Shown one piece after another: positions 34,907-45,010 of a DNA stretch of 64,000 nt. The translations under genes were made by a program, and so were the position numbers. The DNA is from Pyxidicoccus fallax (GTDB taxonomy: Bacteria > Myxococcota > Myxococcia > Myxococcales > Myxococcaceae), in the NCBI RefSeq assembly GCF_012933655.1, contig NZ_JABBJJ010000009.1:25723-89722 (forward strand), written 5' to 3'. Numbering within the stretch: the stretch's first letter is position 1; the number at the start of each line of letters is the position of its first letter. The notes under the pieces were generated by a model. That model saw only the letters and a program-made list of their open reading frames with translations. It had not been told where the DNA came from and did no database searches.

Positions 34907-37900
34907 TTGTCCGACACCTCAGGTTTCCGGCTCTCCCCCCAACAAGCTCGGCTGTGGTCTCACCTGGCACCGACTCCTTCAGCGTCCGCGCGGGCTCGCG
35001 CGGTGCTGATGCTCGAAGGTCCGATGGACGCTTCGCGGCTGGAGCGCGCCGTGCGGGGGCTCATCTCCCAGCATGAGATTCTGCGCACCTCGTACCGGCG
35101 GCTTGCCGGCACGGGGGCCGCGGTGCAGGTCCCCGGCGACGTGCCGGCCACCGTGCTGGAGGTGCTCGACTGGAGCGCCCTGCCCGCCGCCGAGGCTCAG
35201 GCGCGGCTGGAGTCCCTGCTGTCCGCGGAGGCCTCACCCGAGGAGGCGCCGGCGCCCTTCAAGCGGGTGGTGCTCGGGACGGAGCGGCAGGCGCTGGTGG
35301 TGGACCTGCCCGCGCCGTCCATGGACCGGCAGAGCCTGCTCCTCCTGGCCCGCGAGCTGGGCGCGGCACTGGAGGGAGCCGGCGCGGCCGACGCGGAGCC
35401 GCCGCCCCAGTACGCGGACGTGGCGGAGGTCTTCCACCAGCTCCTGGAGTCCGAGGAGACCAGCGACGGCCGCCGCTACTGGAAGTCCCGTGACTTGTCG
35501 GGCGCCACGGGCACCACGCTGTCCACGCGCCGTCCTGGCGCGGGGGGCTCCTGGACGCGGCCGGGGCGCCAGTCCCTGGCCCTGAGCGCGCGGACGGCCT
35601 CGGCCCTGGAGGCGCTGGCGGGCCGGCTGGGTGCGCGGGTGGCGGACGTGGTGCTCGCGGGGTGGATGGTGCTGCTGGCCCGGATGGGTGGGCTCGATGA
35701 GGCCTGCGTGGCGGTGCGGTACGACGGGCGTACCTTCGAGGGGCTGGACGTGGCGCTCGGACTCTTCGAGCGCTGGCTGCCGATGCGGGCTCCCTCGAAC
35801 GCGCGGGTCCGCTTCGAGGAGTGGGTTCGAGAGGTCGCCCGGGAGTGCCGTGAGGCCGAGGCGTGGCAGGACTACTTCGAGGCCTCCGCGTTTCTTCCCG
35901 GGGCGACTCCGGGCGCGGCGCCCCCTCCGCTCTCCTTCTCGTTCGCGGAGGCGACCCGACCGGCGCCCGTCCAGGCCGGAGGGCTGGAGGTGTCCATCAC
36001 CCACGTGGAGTCGCGGACCGAGCGCGCCGAGCTGGCGCTGACGCTCGTGCGCGGCGAGCCCGGGGCATCGAGCCTGGAGCTGGAGCACGACGCCAGCGCG
36101 TACACGTCCTCGGAGGCCACCCGGCTGCTGGAGCGACTGGAGGCGCTGCTCTCCGAGGCCGCCGCCTCGCCGGAACGCGCCCTGGAGGCGCTTCCGTGGG
36201 TCAGTGCCCAGGAGCTGCGCGCGCTGGCCGGCTTCAACGCCACGGCCCGCGATTACGACACCGACGGCACCCTCCCCGCCCGCTTCGACGCCCGGGCCCG
36301 GGCAACGCCGGACGCGGTGGCGGTGGCCTTCGAGGATGACTCGCTGTCCTTCTCCGCGCTGGCCGAACGCGCCAACCGCATGGCCTGGCACCTGCGCGCC
36401 AAGGGCGTGGGCCCCGAGGTGCGCGTGGCCGTGTGCCTGGAGCGCTCGGTGGAGCAGTTCGTGGTGCTGCTCGCCATCCTCAAGGCCGGCGGCGCCTTCG
36501 TCCCGCTGGACCCGACGTACCCGCGCGAGCGGCTGGCCTACGTCATCCAGCAGTCCGGCGCGCCCCTGGTCATCACCCGCTCGCACCTGCGCCGCGCCGT
36601 GCTCCCCGAGGGCACGCACACCTTCGTCTGCCTCGATGAGGCGTCGGAGGCCATCGCCGCCTCGCCCGCGCACGCGCCCGAGGTGACGCTGGCGCCGGAG
36701 AACGTCGCGTATGTCATCTTCACCTCCGGCTCCACGGGCCGGCCCAAGGGCGTGATGATTCCGCACCGCTCGGCGCTCAACCTGGCGGCGACGCTGCGGG
36801 ACACCGTGTACCAGGGCCGGGGCCCCGGGCTGCGGGTGAGCGTCAACGCGCCGCTCGTCTTCGACGCCTCGGTGAAGCAGTGGCTGCAGCTGCTCAATGG
36901 GCACTCGCTCCACATCGTCCCGGAAGAGGTCCGGCCGGACGCCGAGCGCATGCGCGCCTGGGTCCAGCGCCATGCGGTGGACGTGCTGGACTGCACGCCC
37001 TCGCTGCTGGTGCCCATGCTGGCGCGGGGCCTCGGACGCGAGCCGGACTTCTCACCCCTCATGGTGCTGGTGGGTGGCGAGGCCATCGACGCGCGCACCT
37101 GGGCGGAGCTGGCCGCCCGCCCGGCCACCCGCTTCGTCAACATGTACGGCCCCACCGAGTGCACGGTGAACGCCACCACCTGCCCCATCTCCGACTCCGC
37201 CGAGCCGAGCATCGGCGGGCCGCTGGGCAACGTGCGCGTGCACGTGCTGGACGCGGGGCTGCGCCCCGTGCCCCTGGGCGTGCCGGGCGAGCTGTTCATC
37301 GGCGGAGCCGGCGTGGGCCGTGGCTATGACGGCCGGCCCGAGCTGACCGCCGAGCGCTTCGTGCCAGACCCCTTCAGCCCCGTGCCGGGCGCGCGCCTGT
37401 ACCGCACCGGCGACGTGGGCCGCTACCGCGAGGACGGCCGCATCGAGTTCTCCGGCCGCGCCGACTTCCAGGTGAAGGTGCGCGGCTACCGCATCGAGCC
37501 AGGCGAAATCGAGTCGCTGATGCGCGCCCACCCCGAAGTGGCCGAAGCCGTGGTGCTGGTGCGCGAGGGCGAAGCGCGGTTGGTGGGGTACTTCGTGCCT
37601 CGCTCCGGTGGCGCGGACGCCGAGCTGGCGGCCCAGCTCCGCGGCTTCCTGCGGGAGAAGCTGCCCGAGTACATGCTGCCGTCGGTGCTGGTGCCGCTGG
37701 CGCGGATGCCGCTGACTCGCAACGGCAAGGTGGACCGCGGCGCGCTGCCGGATCCGGCGGCGGTGCAGCGGGACGCGGCGCCGTACGAGGCCCCCACGTC
37801 GGAGCTGGAGCAGCGCATCGCCTCCATCTGGCAGGAGGCGCTCAAGGTGGAGCGGGTGGGCTTGCACGGGAACTTCTTCGACCTGGGCGGGCACTCGCTC

Positions 37901-38125
37901 CTCATGGTCCAGGTACACGAGAAGCTCTCGGCCGCGTTCGGCCGGCGCTTCTCCATGGTGGAGCTCTTCCAGCACCCCACGGTGGCCTCGCTGGCGAAGT
38001 ACATCGCCCAGCAGTCCTCACCGGACGACGCGAAGCAGCAGGCGCGCGACGAGCGGGCCCGGAAACAACATCAGGCAATGCAACAGCAGGCTCTCAAGGC
38101 GAAGGCCGGTAGGGGGAAGCGATGA
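34907..38125 (+). CDS. NRPS module: degenerate C domain - A domain (Glu/Gln-like) - PCP
   Basis: A 1072-residue one-module NRPS. The condensation-like domain (residues 8-430) lacks HHxxxDG: the site reads VVDLPAPSMDRQS near residue 131, so it is probably inactive, and acylation would rely on the C domain of the loading protein. The A domain (about 445-960) is complete (FTSGSTGRPKG, NMYGPTE, YRTGD, NGKVDR). The specificity residues read by alignment to GrsA are D-A-K-D-L-G-M-V-N-K, close to the surfactin Glu code DAKDLGVVDK; the Asn may favour Gln. PCP Ser997 lies in LGGHSLL. A Gln/Lys-rich tail (DAKQQARDERARKQHQAM) is a probable docking helix. Start TTG 34907; ATGA overlap with the PKS gene. 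Confidence 0.9.
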   Translation: MSDTSGFRLSPQQARLWSHLAPTPSASARARAVLMLEGPMDASRLERAVRGLISQHEILRTSYRRLAGTGAAVQVPGDVPATVLEVLDWSALPAAEAQARLESLLSAEASPEEAPAPFKRVVLGTERQALVVDLPAPSMDRQSLLLLARELGAALEGAGAADAEPPPQYADVAEVFHQLLESEETSDGRRYWKSRDLSGATGTTLSTRRPGAGGSWTRPGRQSLALSARTASALEALAGRLGARVADVVLAGWMVLLARMGGLDEACVAVRYDGRTFEGLDVALGLFERWLPMRAPSNARVRFEEWVREVARECREAEAWQDYFEASAFLPGATPGAAPPPLSFSFAEATRPAPVQAGGLEVSITHVESRTERAELALTLVRGEPGASSLELEHDASAYTSSEATRLLERLEALLSEAAASPERALEALPWVSAQELRALAGFNATARDYDTDGTLPARFDARARATPDAVAVAFEDDSLSFSALAERANRMAWHLRAKGVGPEVRVAVCLERSVEQFVVLLAILKAGGAFVPLDPTYPRERLAYVIQQSGAPLVITRSHLRRAVLPEGTHTFVCLDEASEAIAASPAHAPEVTLAPENVAYVIFTSGSTGRPKGVMIPHRSALNLAATLRDTVYQGRGPGLRVSVNAPLVFDASVKQWLQLLNGHSLHIVPEEVRPDAERMRAWVQRHAVDVLDCTPSLLVPMLARGLGREPDFSPLMVLVGGEAIDARTWAELAARPATRFVNMYGPTECTVNATTCPISDSAEPSIGGPLGNVRVHVLDAGLRPVPLGVPGELFIGGAGVGRGYDGRPELTAERFVPDPFSPVPGARLYRTGDVGRYREDGRIEFSGRADFQVKVRGYRIEPGEIESLMRAHPEVAEAVVLVREGEARLVGYFVPRSGGADAELAAQLRGFLREKLPEYMLPSVLVPLARMPLTRNGKVDRGALPDPAAVQRDAAPYEAPTSELEQRIASIWQEALKVERVGLHGNFFDLGGHSLLMVQVHEKLSAAFGRRFSMVELFQHPTVASLAKYIAQQSSPDDAKQQARDERARKQHQAMQQQALKAKAGRGKR

Positions 38126-41100
38126 GCACCGAGCAGGAGTCTCCTCAGCTCGAGGGTATTGCAATCATCGGCATGGCATGCCGGTTCCCAGGCGCGGGCA
38201 CGCCCGAGGCCTTCTGGAAGAACCTCCAGGAAGGCGTCGAGTCCATCACCTTCTTCAAGGACGAGGAGCTGGACCGCGCCGCCATCGCCCCCGAGGAGCT
38301 GAAGGACCCGAAGTACGTCAAGGCCCGCGCCACCCTGGACGGCATCGACCAGTTCGACGCGCGCTTCTTCGACTTCTCCCCGCGCGAGGCGGAAATCACC
38401 GACCCCCAGCAGCGCATCTTCCTGGAGTGCGTCTGGGAGGCGCTGGAGTCGGCCGGGCATGACCCGAGCCGCGCGACGGGCTCCATCGGCGTCTACGCGG
38501 GCGCGGGCGCCAACGGCTACCTGCTCTACAACCTCTCCTCGGCCGGGCACCTGGTGGGCACCATCAACGCCTTCCAGGCCGTCATCCACAACAAGAACGA
38601 CCACCTGGCCACGCGCGTGGCCTACAAGCTGGACCTCAAGGGGCCAGCGGTGACGGTGCAGACGGCGTGCTCCACGTCGCTCGTCGCCATCTACCACGCG
38701 TGCCAGAGCCTGCTGGGCCACCAGTGCGACATGGCGCTGGCCGGCGGCGTCACCGTCACCGTGCCGCAGAAGACGGGCTACCTCTACACGGAGCGGGGCA
38801 TCGGCTCGCCGGACGGGCACTGCCGTCCCTTCGATGCCAGCGCCCAGGGCACCGTGGGCGGCAGCGGCGCGGGCGTGGTGGTGCTCAAGCGCCTGGCGGA
38901 CGCCATCGCCGACGGAGACGTCGTCCACGCCGTCATCCGCGGCGGCGCCATCAACAACGACGGGACCGACAAGGTGGGCTACACGGCCCCCAGCGTCGGC
39001 GGGCAGACGGAGGTCATCGGCCTGGCGCAGGCGCTGGCCGACGTGGAGCCGGAGTCGATTACGTACGTGGAGGCCCACGGCACCGGCACGCCCATGGGCG
39101 ACCCGATTGAAGTGAAGGCCCTTACCCAGGCCTTCCGCTCGGGCGGCGCGAAGCGCAATGGGTTCTGCGGCCTGGGCTCGGTGAAGGGCAACGTGGGCCA
39201 CCTGGACACCGCGGCGGGCGTGGCGGGCCTCATCAAGACGACGCTGGCGCTGAAGCACCGGCAGCTGCCGCCGAGCCTGGGCTTCGAGAAGCCCAACCCC
39301 GAAATCGACTTCGCCAACAGCCCCTTCTACGTCAACGCGAAGCTGAAGGCCTGGGAGTCGACGGGCCCCCGGCGCGCGGGCGTCAGCTCGTTCGGCCTGG
39401 GCGGCACCAACGCCCACGTGGTGCTGGAGGAGGCGCCGGAGCGCGAGGCGTCCGGCCCCTCGCGCGAGCACCAGCTGCTGGTGCTCTCCGCCCGCTCGGC
39501 CGCGGCGCTGGAGGCGGCGACGAGCCGGCTCGCGGAGCACCTGAAGGCGAACCCCACGCTGAACCTGGCGGACGTGGCGTACACGCTCCAGACGGGCCGC
39601 AAGGGCTTCGAGCACCGGCGCTACGTGGTGTGCCGCACGGTGGAGGAGGCGGCCCAGGCCCTGGGCACCCTGTCTCCGGACCGGGTCATCACCCGCGTGC
39701 AGGAGCCGGTGCGCCGGCCCCTGGTGTTCATGTTCCCCGGCCAGGGCTCTCAGCACCCGGGCATGGCCGCGGGTCTCTACCGCACGGAGGCCGCCTTCCG
39801 TGAGGCGGCGGACCAGTGCCTGGAGCTGCTCAAGGGCCGGACGGATCTGGACCTCAAGCCGCTGCTGTTCGGCACGGACAGCCAGGACGCGCAGGCCGCC
39901 GCGAAGCTGGAGCAGACGGCCCTCACCCAGCCCGCGCTCTTCGTCGTGGAGTACGCGATGGCGCGGCTGCTCATGGCCTGGGGCCTGGAGCCCTCGGCGA
40001 TGATTGGCCACAGCGTGGGCGAGTACGTCGCCGCGTGCCTGGCCGGCGTCTTCTCGCTGGAGGACGCGCTGGAGCTGGTGGCCACCCGCGGCCGGCTCAT
40101 GCAGTCCTGCCCGCCGGGCGCGATGCTGTCCGTGCAGCTCCCGGAGGCGGACGTGCGCCCGCTGCTGGGGCCGGGCCTGGAGATTGCCGCCACCAACGCG
40201 CCGGGCTCGTGCGTGGTGGCCGGCACGCCCGCGGACATCGAGGCGCTGGAGAAGCGGCTCGCCGCGAAGGACGTGCTGGCCCGCCGGCTGCGGACCTCGC
40301 ACGCCTTCCACTCCGCGATGATGGACCCCATCGTCTCCGCCTTCCGCGACGCGGTGGCCAAGGCGAAGCCGTCCGCGCCGAAGCGGCGCCTCATCTCCAA
40401 CGTGACGGGCACCTGGATGACGGCCGAGCAGGCCACGTCGCCCGACTACTGGGCGAAGCACCTGCGCCAGCCGGTGCGCTTCGCGGACGGTCTGGAGGAG
40501 CTGCTGAAGGACGCGGAGGCGGTGCTGCTGGAGGTGGGCCCGGGCAAGGCGCTCCAGTCGCTGGCGCGCTGGCACCCGCGCAAGAAGCAGGGCCAGTCCA
40601 TGCTCACCTCGCTGCCGCCCGTGGGCGAGGCCACGCCGGAGCCGGAGTACTTGCTGCGCACCCTGGGCCAGCTGTGGCTGCTGGGCGTGGAGGCGCCGCA
40701 CCTGTTCGCCGGGGAGAAGCGCCGCCGCGAGGCGCTGCCCACCTACCCGTTCGACCGCCAGCGCTACTGGGTGGACCTGCGCTCCGCGCCCGGCACCCAG
40801 GGCACCCGCCGGGGCACGCTGGACAAGCGCCAGGACGTGGCGAGCTGGTTCTGGCTGCCGGTGTGGAAGGAGTCCGCGCCGAAGGTGGCCTCCGTGGCGA
40901 CGGTGGACCCGAAGGCGACCCCGTGGCTGCTGCTGCTGGACCGCGCGGGCCTGGGCGCGAAGCTGGCCGCGCGGCTGCGCAAGGAGGGCCGGCCGCTGGT
41001 GGAGGTGTCGCTGGCCCGTGAGGCGCGGCGCACCGGCGCGGACTCGTACGAGCTGAACCCCGGCCGCCGCGAGGACTGGGCCACGCTGCTGTCCGAGCTG

Positions 41101-44100
41101 GCGGCGGATGGCCGGCTGCCGGAGCACATCGTCCACCTGGGAGGCCTCACCGCCGAGGGCTCGGGCGCGACGGCGGAGGACGTGCTGGAGCGCTCCTTCT
41201 TCAGCCTGCTGCACCTGGGACAGGCGCTGGGCGGGCACGCGGCGGGCAAGCCGGTGCGCCTGACGGTGGTGTCCAACGGCATGCAGGAGGTGACGGGCGG
41301 GGACCTCGTCTCGCCGGAGCAGGCGACGGCGCTGGGCCCGTGCGCGGTGATTCCCCGCGAGCTGCCGCACGTGCGCTGCCGCAGCGTGGACGTCACCCTG
41401 CCCCCCGCGGGCAGCTTCCAGGCCGGACGGCTGGTGGAGCTGCTGGCCGCGGAGCTGACGGCCGACGCGGAGGAGCCGGTGGTGGCCCTGCGCGGCGGAC
41501 GCCGCTGGGTGCGCGACTTCGAGGAGGTGCGCCTGGAGGAGGGTCCCACCTCCGCCGTGCCCCTGCGTGAGGGCGGCGTGTACCTCATCACCGGCGGCCT
41601 GGGCGGCATGGGCCTGTCCTTCGCCGAGGCGCTGGCGGAGAAGTGCCGCGCGAAGCTGGTGCTCACCGGCCGCGCCGCGGTGCCACCCCGCGAGGAGTGG
41701 GCGAAGCACCTGGCGTCCGGCGACGAGGCCACGCGCCGCCGCATCCAGGCCGTGCAGCGGCTGGAGGAGAAGGGCGCGCAGGTGCTGGCGCTCGGCGCGG
41801 ACGTGACGGACCTGGAGCGGATGCGGGCCGTGGTGGACACGGCGCGCGCGCGCTTCGGCGCCGTGCAGGGCGTCATCCACGCGGCCGGCGTCGCGGGCGG
41901 AGGCATGCTCCAGCTCAAGACGCGCGAGGCGGCGGCGGCGGTGCTCGCGCCCAAGGTGACGGGCTCGCGGGTGCTGGCGGCGGTGCTGGAGGGCGAGCGG
42001 CTGGACTTCTTCGTGGCCTGCTCGTCGCTGTCCTCGATGGTGGGCCGCTTCGGCCAGGTGGACTACACGGCGGCCAACACGTTCCTGGACGCCTTCACGC
42101 GCGCGTACCAGGCGCGCACCGGCACGTACGCGGTCTCCATCAACTGGGGCGCCTGGGACGAGGTGGGCATGGCGGCGCGGCCCGCGGCGCAGGCCGGCGA
42201 GGGCCGCGCCCTGTCGCACCCGTTCGTCCACCGCTGCCTCGTGGACACGCCGCAGCGCAAGGTCTTCGCCGGCACCTTCGGCGAGCCGCGCTCCAACTGG
42301 GTGACGGACGAGCACCGCATCCTCGGCAACCCCACCGTGCCGGGCGTGACGTACTTCGAGATGGTGCGCGCCGCCATGGCGGACGAGGCCCAGGGCCGCG
42401 TCATCGAGCTGCTGGACAACTACTTCCTCGCGCCGCTGCGCGTGCCGGAGAACGAGACGCGCGAGGTGCGCCTCATCCTGGAGAAGGACGGAGACGGCTG
42501 GCGGTGGGTGGTGCGCAGCCTGCCGCCCGGAGGCGTGGGCAAGGGCACGGACCACTCGGCGGGCCGGGTGCGCTTCGGCGGGCCGAAGGTGCCGCGCTAC
42601 GAGGACCTGGAGGCGCTGCGCAAGCGCTGCGACAAGCCGCGTCCCCAGTCGCTGGAGGCCGAGTACGAGCAGGAGCTGGGACCGCGCTGGAAGAGCGTGC
42701 AGGCCATCCTCCCCGGCGAGCACGAGCTGCTCATGGTGCTGGAGCTGATGCCGGAGTTCTCCGGCGACTTCGAGGCGCTGCGCTTCCACCCGTCGCTCAT
42801 CGACCGCACGTCGGGCATCGCCAAGAGCTTCCTGGCGGCGCACGGCTACTACCTGCCCTTCGGCTACAAGGTGCTGCGCCTGCACGGCGAGCTGCCCCGT
42901 CGCGTGTACAGCCACGCGCGCATCCGGGCCAACGAGTCCACCGATGGCGGTGAGACGCTCGCCTTCGACCTGACGATGATGGACGAGCAGGGCCGCGTGT
43001 TGGTGGAGGTGGAGCGGCTGACGCAGAAGCGCGTCAACGACCCCGCCGCCGAGCTGCGCGCCCTGGCCGCCGCGGCCCGCGAGTCCGCCCTGGCGAAGGT
43101 GCTGCCCACCGAGGAGCGGCAGGAAATCGCCCCGCGCGAGGGCGTAGTGGCGCTGGAGCGCATCCTCTCCTCCGGAATGGCACCGCAGGTGGTGGTGTCC
43201 GTGAGGGACCTGCACGCCACCATCGCCCACACGGACGAGGTGGTGCGCGAGCGCGTGCTGCAGGCGGTGAGCGAGACGCGCACCTCCGGCGAGCAGCAGC
43301 CCCGGCCGGAGCTGAAGACGCCGTACGTGGCGCCGCGCAACGAAATCGAGCAGCGCATCGCCGAGGCGTGGCAGTCGGTGCTCGGCATCGACAAGGTGGG
43401 CGTCAACGACAACTTCTTCGAGCTGGGTGGCGACTCGGTGCAGGCCATCCAGATCATCGCTCGGGGAAGCCAGTCGGGCCTGCAGCTCAGCCCGCAGCAG
43501 TTCTTCCAGTACTCCACCATCGGCGAGCTGGCGGAGATGATTGCCGGAGTGCTGGCGAAGCAGGCCGAGCAGGGCCCGGTGGTGGGCCCCGCGCCGCTCA
43601 CTCCCGAGCAGCGCCGGCTGCTGGAGGCGCCCGCCCCGGCGTCCATCCGGGTGGCACGGCTGCCGGTGCCCGCCGCCATGGAGGCCGCGGAGCTGTCGCG
43701 GTCGCTGAGCGCGCTGCTGGCGCACCACGATGCGCTCCGGCTGCGCTTCACGAAGGGCGTGTCCGGCTGGCAGCAAGTGGGGACGCCTCCGGGGGCCGAC
43801 GTGCCCTTCGCGGAGGTGGACCTACGCGCGCTGCCGGCGACCGAGCACGCGGCCGCGCTCCACGGCGAAGAGGAGAAGCTGCGCGCGAAGCTGGACGTGG
43901 CCGCGGGCCCGCTGCTGGCGGCCACGCGGGTGCGGCTGGAGGGTGGCGCGGGCAGCCAGTTGCTGGTGGCGGCGCACGGGCTGGCCGTGGATGGCGGCTC
44001 GTGGCGGCTGCTGGTGGAAGACCTGAACGCGGCGCTGCGTCACACGCGAGGCGGCCCGGGCCTCCGCCCGAAGACGGCGTCCTTCAAGCGCTGGGCGGAG

Positions 44101-44970
44101 CGGCTCGCGGAGGAGGCCACCTCCGAGTCACTGCGCCGAGAGGAAGCGGTGTGGCTCGGCGCGAGCTGGGAGGGCGCCGTGAAGCTCCCGGTGGAGCGCT
44201 CGGGCGGTGCTTCGGGCGTGGCACGCGCGGTGGACGTGGCGCTGACGGAGGACGAGACGCGGCAGCTCACCGAGCGGCTCGCCGGGACGTGGCGCGCGGA
44301 CGTGACGGAGAGCGCGGTGGCCTCGCTCGGCCGGGCGCTGGCGGCCTGGGCGGGCGGCGGCCAGCAGCGCGTGGACGTGGTGTCCGACGGGCGCGAGGCC
44401 TTCGATGGAATGGACTGCTCGCGGACAGTGGGCTGCTTCGACGTCACCTGGCCGCTGCTGCTGGAGGTGGCGGGCGGGCCGTCGGCGGCCGAAGCCCTCA
44501 AGGCCGCGAAGGAGCGGATGCGCCGCGTGCCGCGCCGGGGCATCGGCTTCGGACTGCTGCGTGATGGCCCTCACGGCGAGCTGTCCGAGCGACTGAAGCG
44601 CCTGCCGCGCGCGGAGGTGGTGTTCCGTCACCTGGGCGCCGTCGAGGCCCCCGCGGACGAGGCGCCCCTGGCACCCGCCACGGCGCCGGGAGTCCCTCGC
44701 GGCCTGGGCGGGTACACCCTGGCGGTGGAGACGTTCCTGTCCGGCGGCCGGCTGCACGTGCGCTGCGCCTACGACGACGGCGTGTACACGCAGGCCACGG
44801 CCTCGCGGCTGGCCGGGGACATCCTCGACGGGCTGCGGGCGCTCCGCGGCGAGGGCCAGGACACCCGGGCCGCGCTCTCCTCCGTGGACTTCCCGCTGGC
44901 CGGCCTGGACGACTCGCAGTTGGGCGCGCTCGCCGCCCTCATCGACGACGCGGATGGCACCGAAGGCTGA
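38122..44970 (+). CDS. PKS module KS-AT-KR-DH-ACP with terminal epimerisation-type domain
   Basis: A 2282-residue hybrid protein. KS (about 12-435): TACSTS Cys183, EAHGTGT, KGNVGH. AT (about 530-830): GHSVGE Ser631, with HAFHS, the usual malonyl-CoA marker. KR: GGLGGMG at about 1156, Tyr1315 in DYTAAN. A DH-like domain comes after, not before, the KR: HRILGNPTVP with His1398, and HPSLID Asp1561. A PCP-like ACP has Ser1772 in GGDSVQA. Residues about 1830-2260 are an E-type condensation-superfamily domain: AHGLAVDGGSWR (His1952, Asp1957), RTVGCFDVTWPL, GIGFGLLRDG, VFRHLGAVE. It adds one malonate to the acyl-amino acid and reduces, possibly dehydrates it. What the E-type domain does on a ketide is unclear. 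Confidence 0.9.
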   Translation: MSTEQESPQLEGIAIIGMACRFPGAGTPEAFWKNLQEGVESITFFKDEELDRAAIAPEELKDPKYVKARATLDGIDQFDARFFDFSPREAEITDPQQRIFLECVWEALESAGHDPSRATGSIGVYAGAGANGYLLYNLSSAGHLVGTINAFQAVIHNKNDHLATRVAYKLDLKGPAVTVQTACSTSLVAIYHACQSLLGHQCDMALAGGVTVTVPQKTGYLYTERGIGSPDGHCRPFDASAQGTVGGSGAGVVVLKRLADAIADGDVVHAVIRGGAINNDGTDKVGYTAPSVGGQTEVIGLAQALADVEPESITYVEAHGTGTPMGDPIEVKALTQAFRSGGAKRNGFCGLGSVKGNVGHLDTAAGVAGLIKTTLALKHRQLPPSLGFEKPNPEIDFANSPFYVNAKLKAWESTGPRRAGVSSFGLGGTNAHVVLEEAPEREASGPSREHQLLVLSARSAAALEAATSRLAEHLKANPTLNLADVAYTLQTGRKGFEHRRYVVCRTVEEAAQALGTLSPDRVITRVQEPVRRPLVFMFPGQGSQHPGMAAGLYRTEAAFREAADQCLELLKGRTDLDLKPLLFGTDSQDAQAAAKLEQTALTQPALFVVEYAMARLLMAWGLEPSAMIGHSVGEYVAACLAGVFSLEDALELVATRGRLMQSCPPGAMLSVQLPEADVRPLLGPGLEIAATNAPGSCVVAGTPADIEALEKRLAAKDVLARRLRTSHAFHSAMMDPIVSAFRDAVAKAKPSAPKRRLISNVTGTWMTAEQATSPDYWAKHLRQPVRFADGLEELLKDAEAVLLEVGPGKALQSLARWHPRKKQGQSMLTSLPPVGEATPEPEYLLRTLGQLWLLGVEAPHLFAGEKRRREALPTYPFDRQRYWVDLRSAPGTQGTRRGTLDKRQDVASWFWLPVWKESAPKVASVATVDPKATPWLLLLDRAGLGAKLAARLRKEGRPLVEVSLAREARRTGADSYELNPGRREDWATLLSELAADGRLPEHIVHLGGLTAEGSGATAEDVLERSFFSLLHLGQALGGHAAGKPVRLTVVSNGMQEVTGGDLVSPEQATALGPCAVIPRELPHVRCRSVDVTLPPAGSFQAGRLVELLAAELTADAEEPVVALRGGRRWVRDFEEVRLEEGPTSAVPLREGGVYLITGGLGGMGLSFAEALAEKCRAKLVLTGRAAVPPREEWAKHLASGDEATRRRIQAVQRLEEKGAQVLALGADVTDLERMRAVVDTARARFGAVQGVIHAAGVAGGGMLQLKTREAAAAVLAPKVTGSRVLAAVLEGERLDFFVACSSLSSMVGRFGQVDYTAANTFLDAFTRAYQARTGTYAVSINWGAWDEVGMAARPAAQAGEGRALSHPFVHRCLVDTPQRKVFAGTFGEPRSNWVTDEHRILGNPTVPGVTYFEMVRAAMADEAQGRVIELLDNYFLAPLRVPENETREVRLILEKDGDGWRWVVRSLPPGGVGKGTDHSAGRVRFGGPKVPRYEDLEALRKRCDKPRPQSLEAEYEQELGPRWKSVQAILPGEHELLMVLELMPEFSGDFEALRFHPSLIDRTSGIAKSFLAAHGYYLPFGYKVLRLHGELPRRVYSHARIRANESTDGGETLAFDLTMMDEQGRVLVEVERLTQKRVNDPAAELRALAAAARESALAKVLPTEERQEIAPREGVVALERILSSGMAPQVVVSVRDLHATIAHTDEVVRERVLQAVSETRTSGEQQPRPELKTPYVAPRNEIEQRIAEAWQSVLGIDKVGVNDNFFELGGDSVQAIQIIARGSQSGLQLSPQQFFQYSTIGELAEMIAGVLAKQAEQGPVVGPAPLTPEQRRLLEAPAPASIRVARLPVPAAMEAAELSRSLSALLAHHDALRLRFTKGVSGWQQVGTPPGADVPFAEVDLRALPATEHAAALHGEEEKLRAKLDVAAGPLLAATRVRLEGGAGSQLLVAAHGLAVDGGSWRLLVEDLNAALRHTRGGPGLRPKTASFKRWAERLAEEATSESLRREEAVWLGASWEGAVKLPVERSGGASGVARAVDVALTEDETRQLTERLAGTWRADVTESAVASLGRALAAWAGGGQQRVDVVSDGREAFDGMDCSRTVGCFDVTWPLLLEVAGGPSAAEALKAAKERMRRVPRRGIGFGLLRDGPHGELSERLKRLPRAEVVFRHLGAVEAPADEAPLAPATAPGVPRGLGGYTLAVETFLSGGRLHVRCAYDDGVYTQATASRLAGDILDGLRALRGEGQDTRAALSSVDFPLAGLDDSQLGALAALIDDADGTEG

Positions 44971-45010
44971 GGGCTGAAGCACCATGAAGAACGTCGAGGA
45001 CGTCTACCGA
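44905..45010. repeat. 106-bp direct repeat, copy 1 (PKS 3' end through start of the next gene)
   Basis: Covers the last 21 PKS codons (LDDSQLGALAALIDDADGTEG), the stop, the 13-base spacer and the first nine codons of the next gene (MKNVEDVYR). About 89% identical, without gaps, to 47641-47746, exactly 2736 bases downstream. Confidence 0.9.

Noticed and set aside
38071..43776. Antisense open frame of about 1900 codons across the PKS gene
   Set aside because: It is a composition shadow of high-GC coding DNA: His/Arg/Gly/Ala-rich, no domain, exactly opposite well-supported PKS domains.
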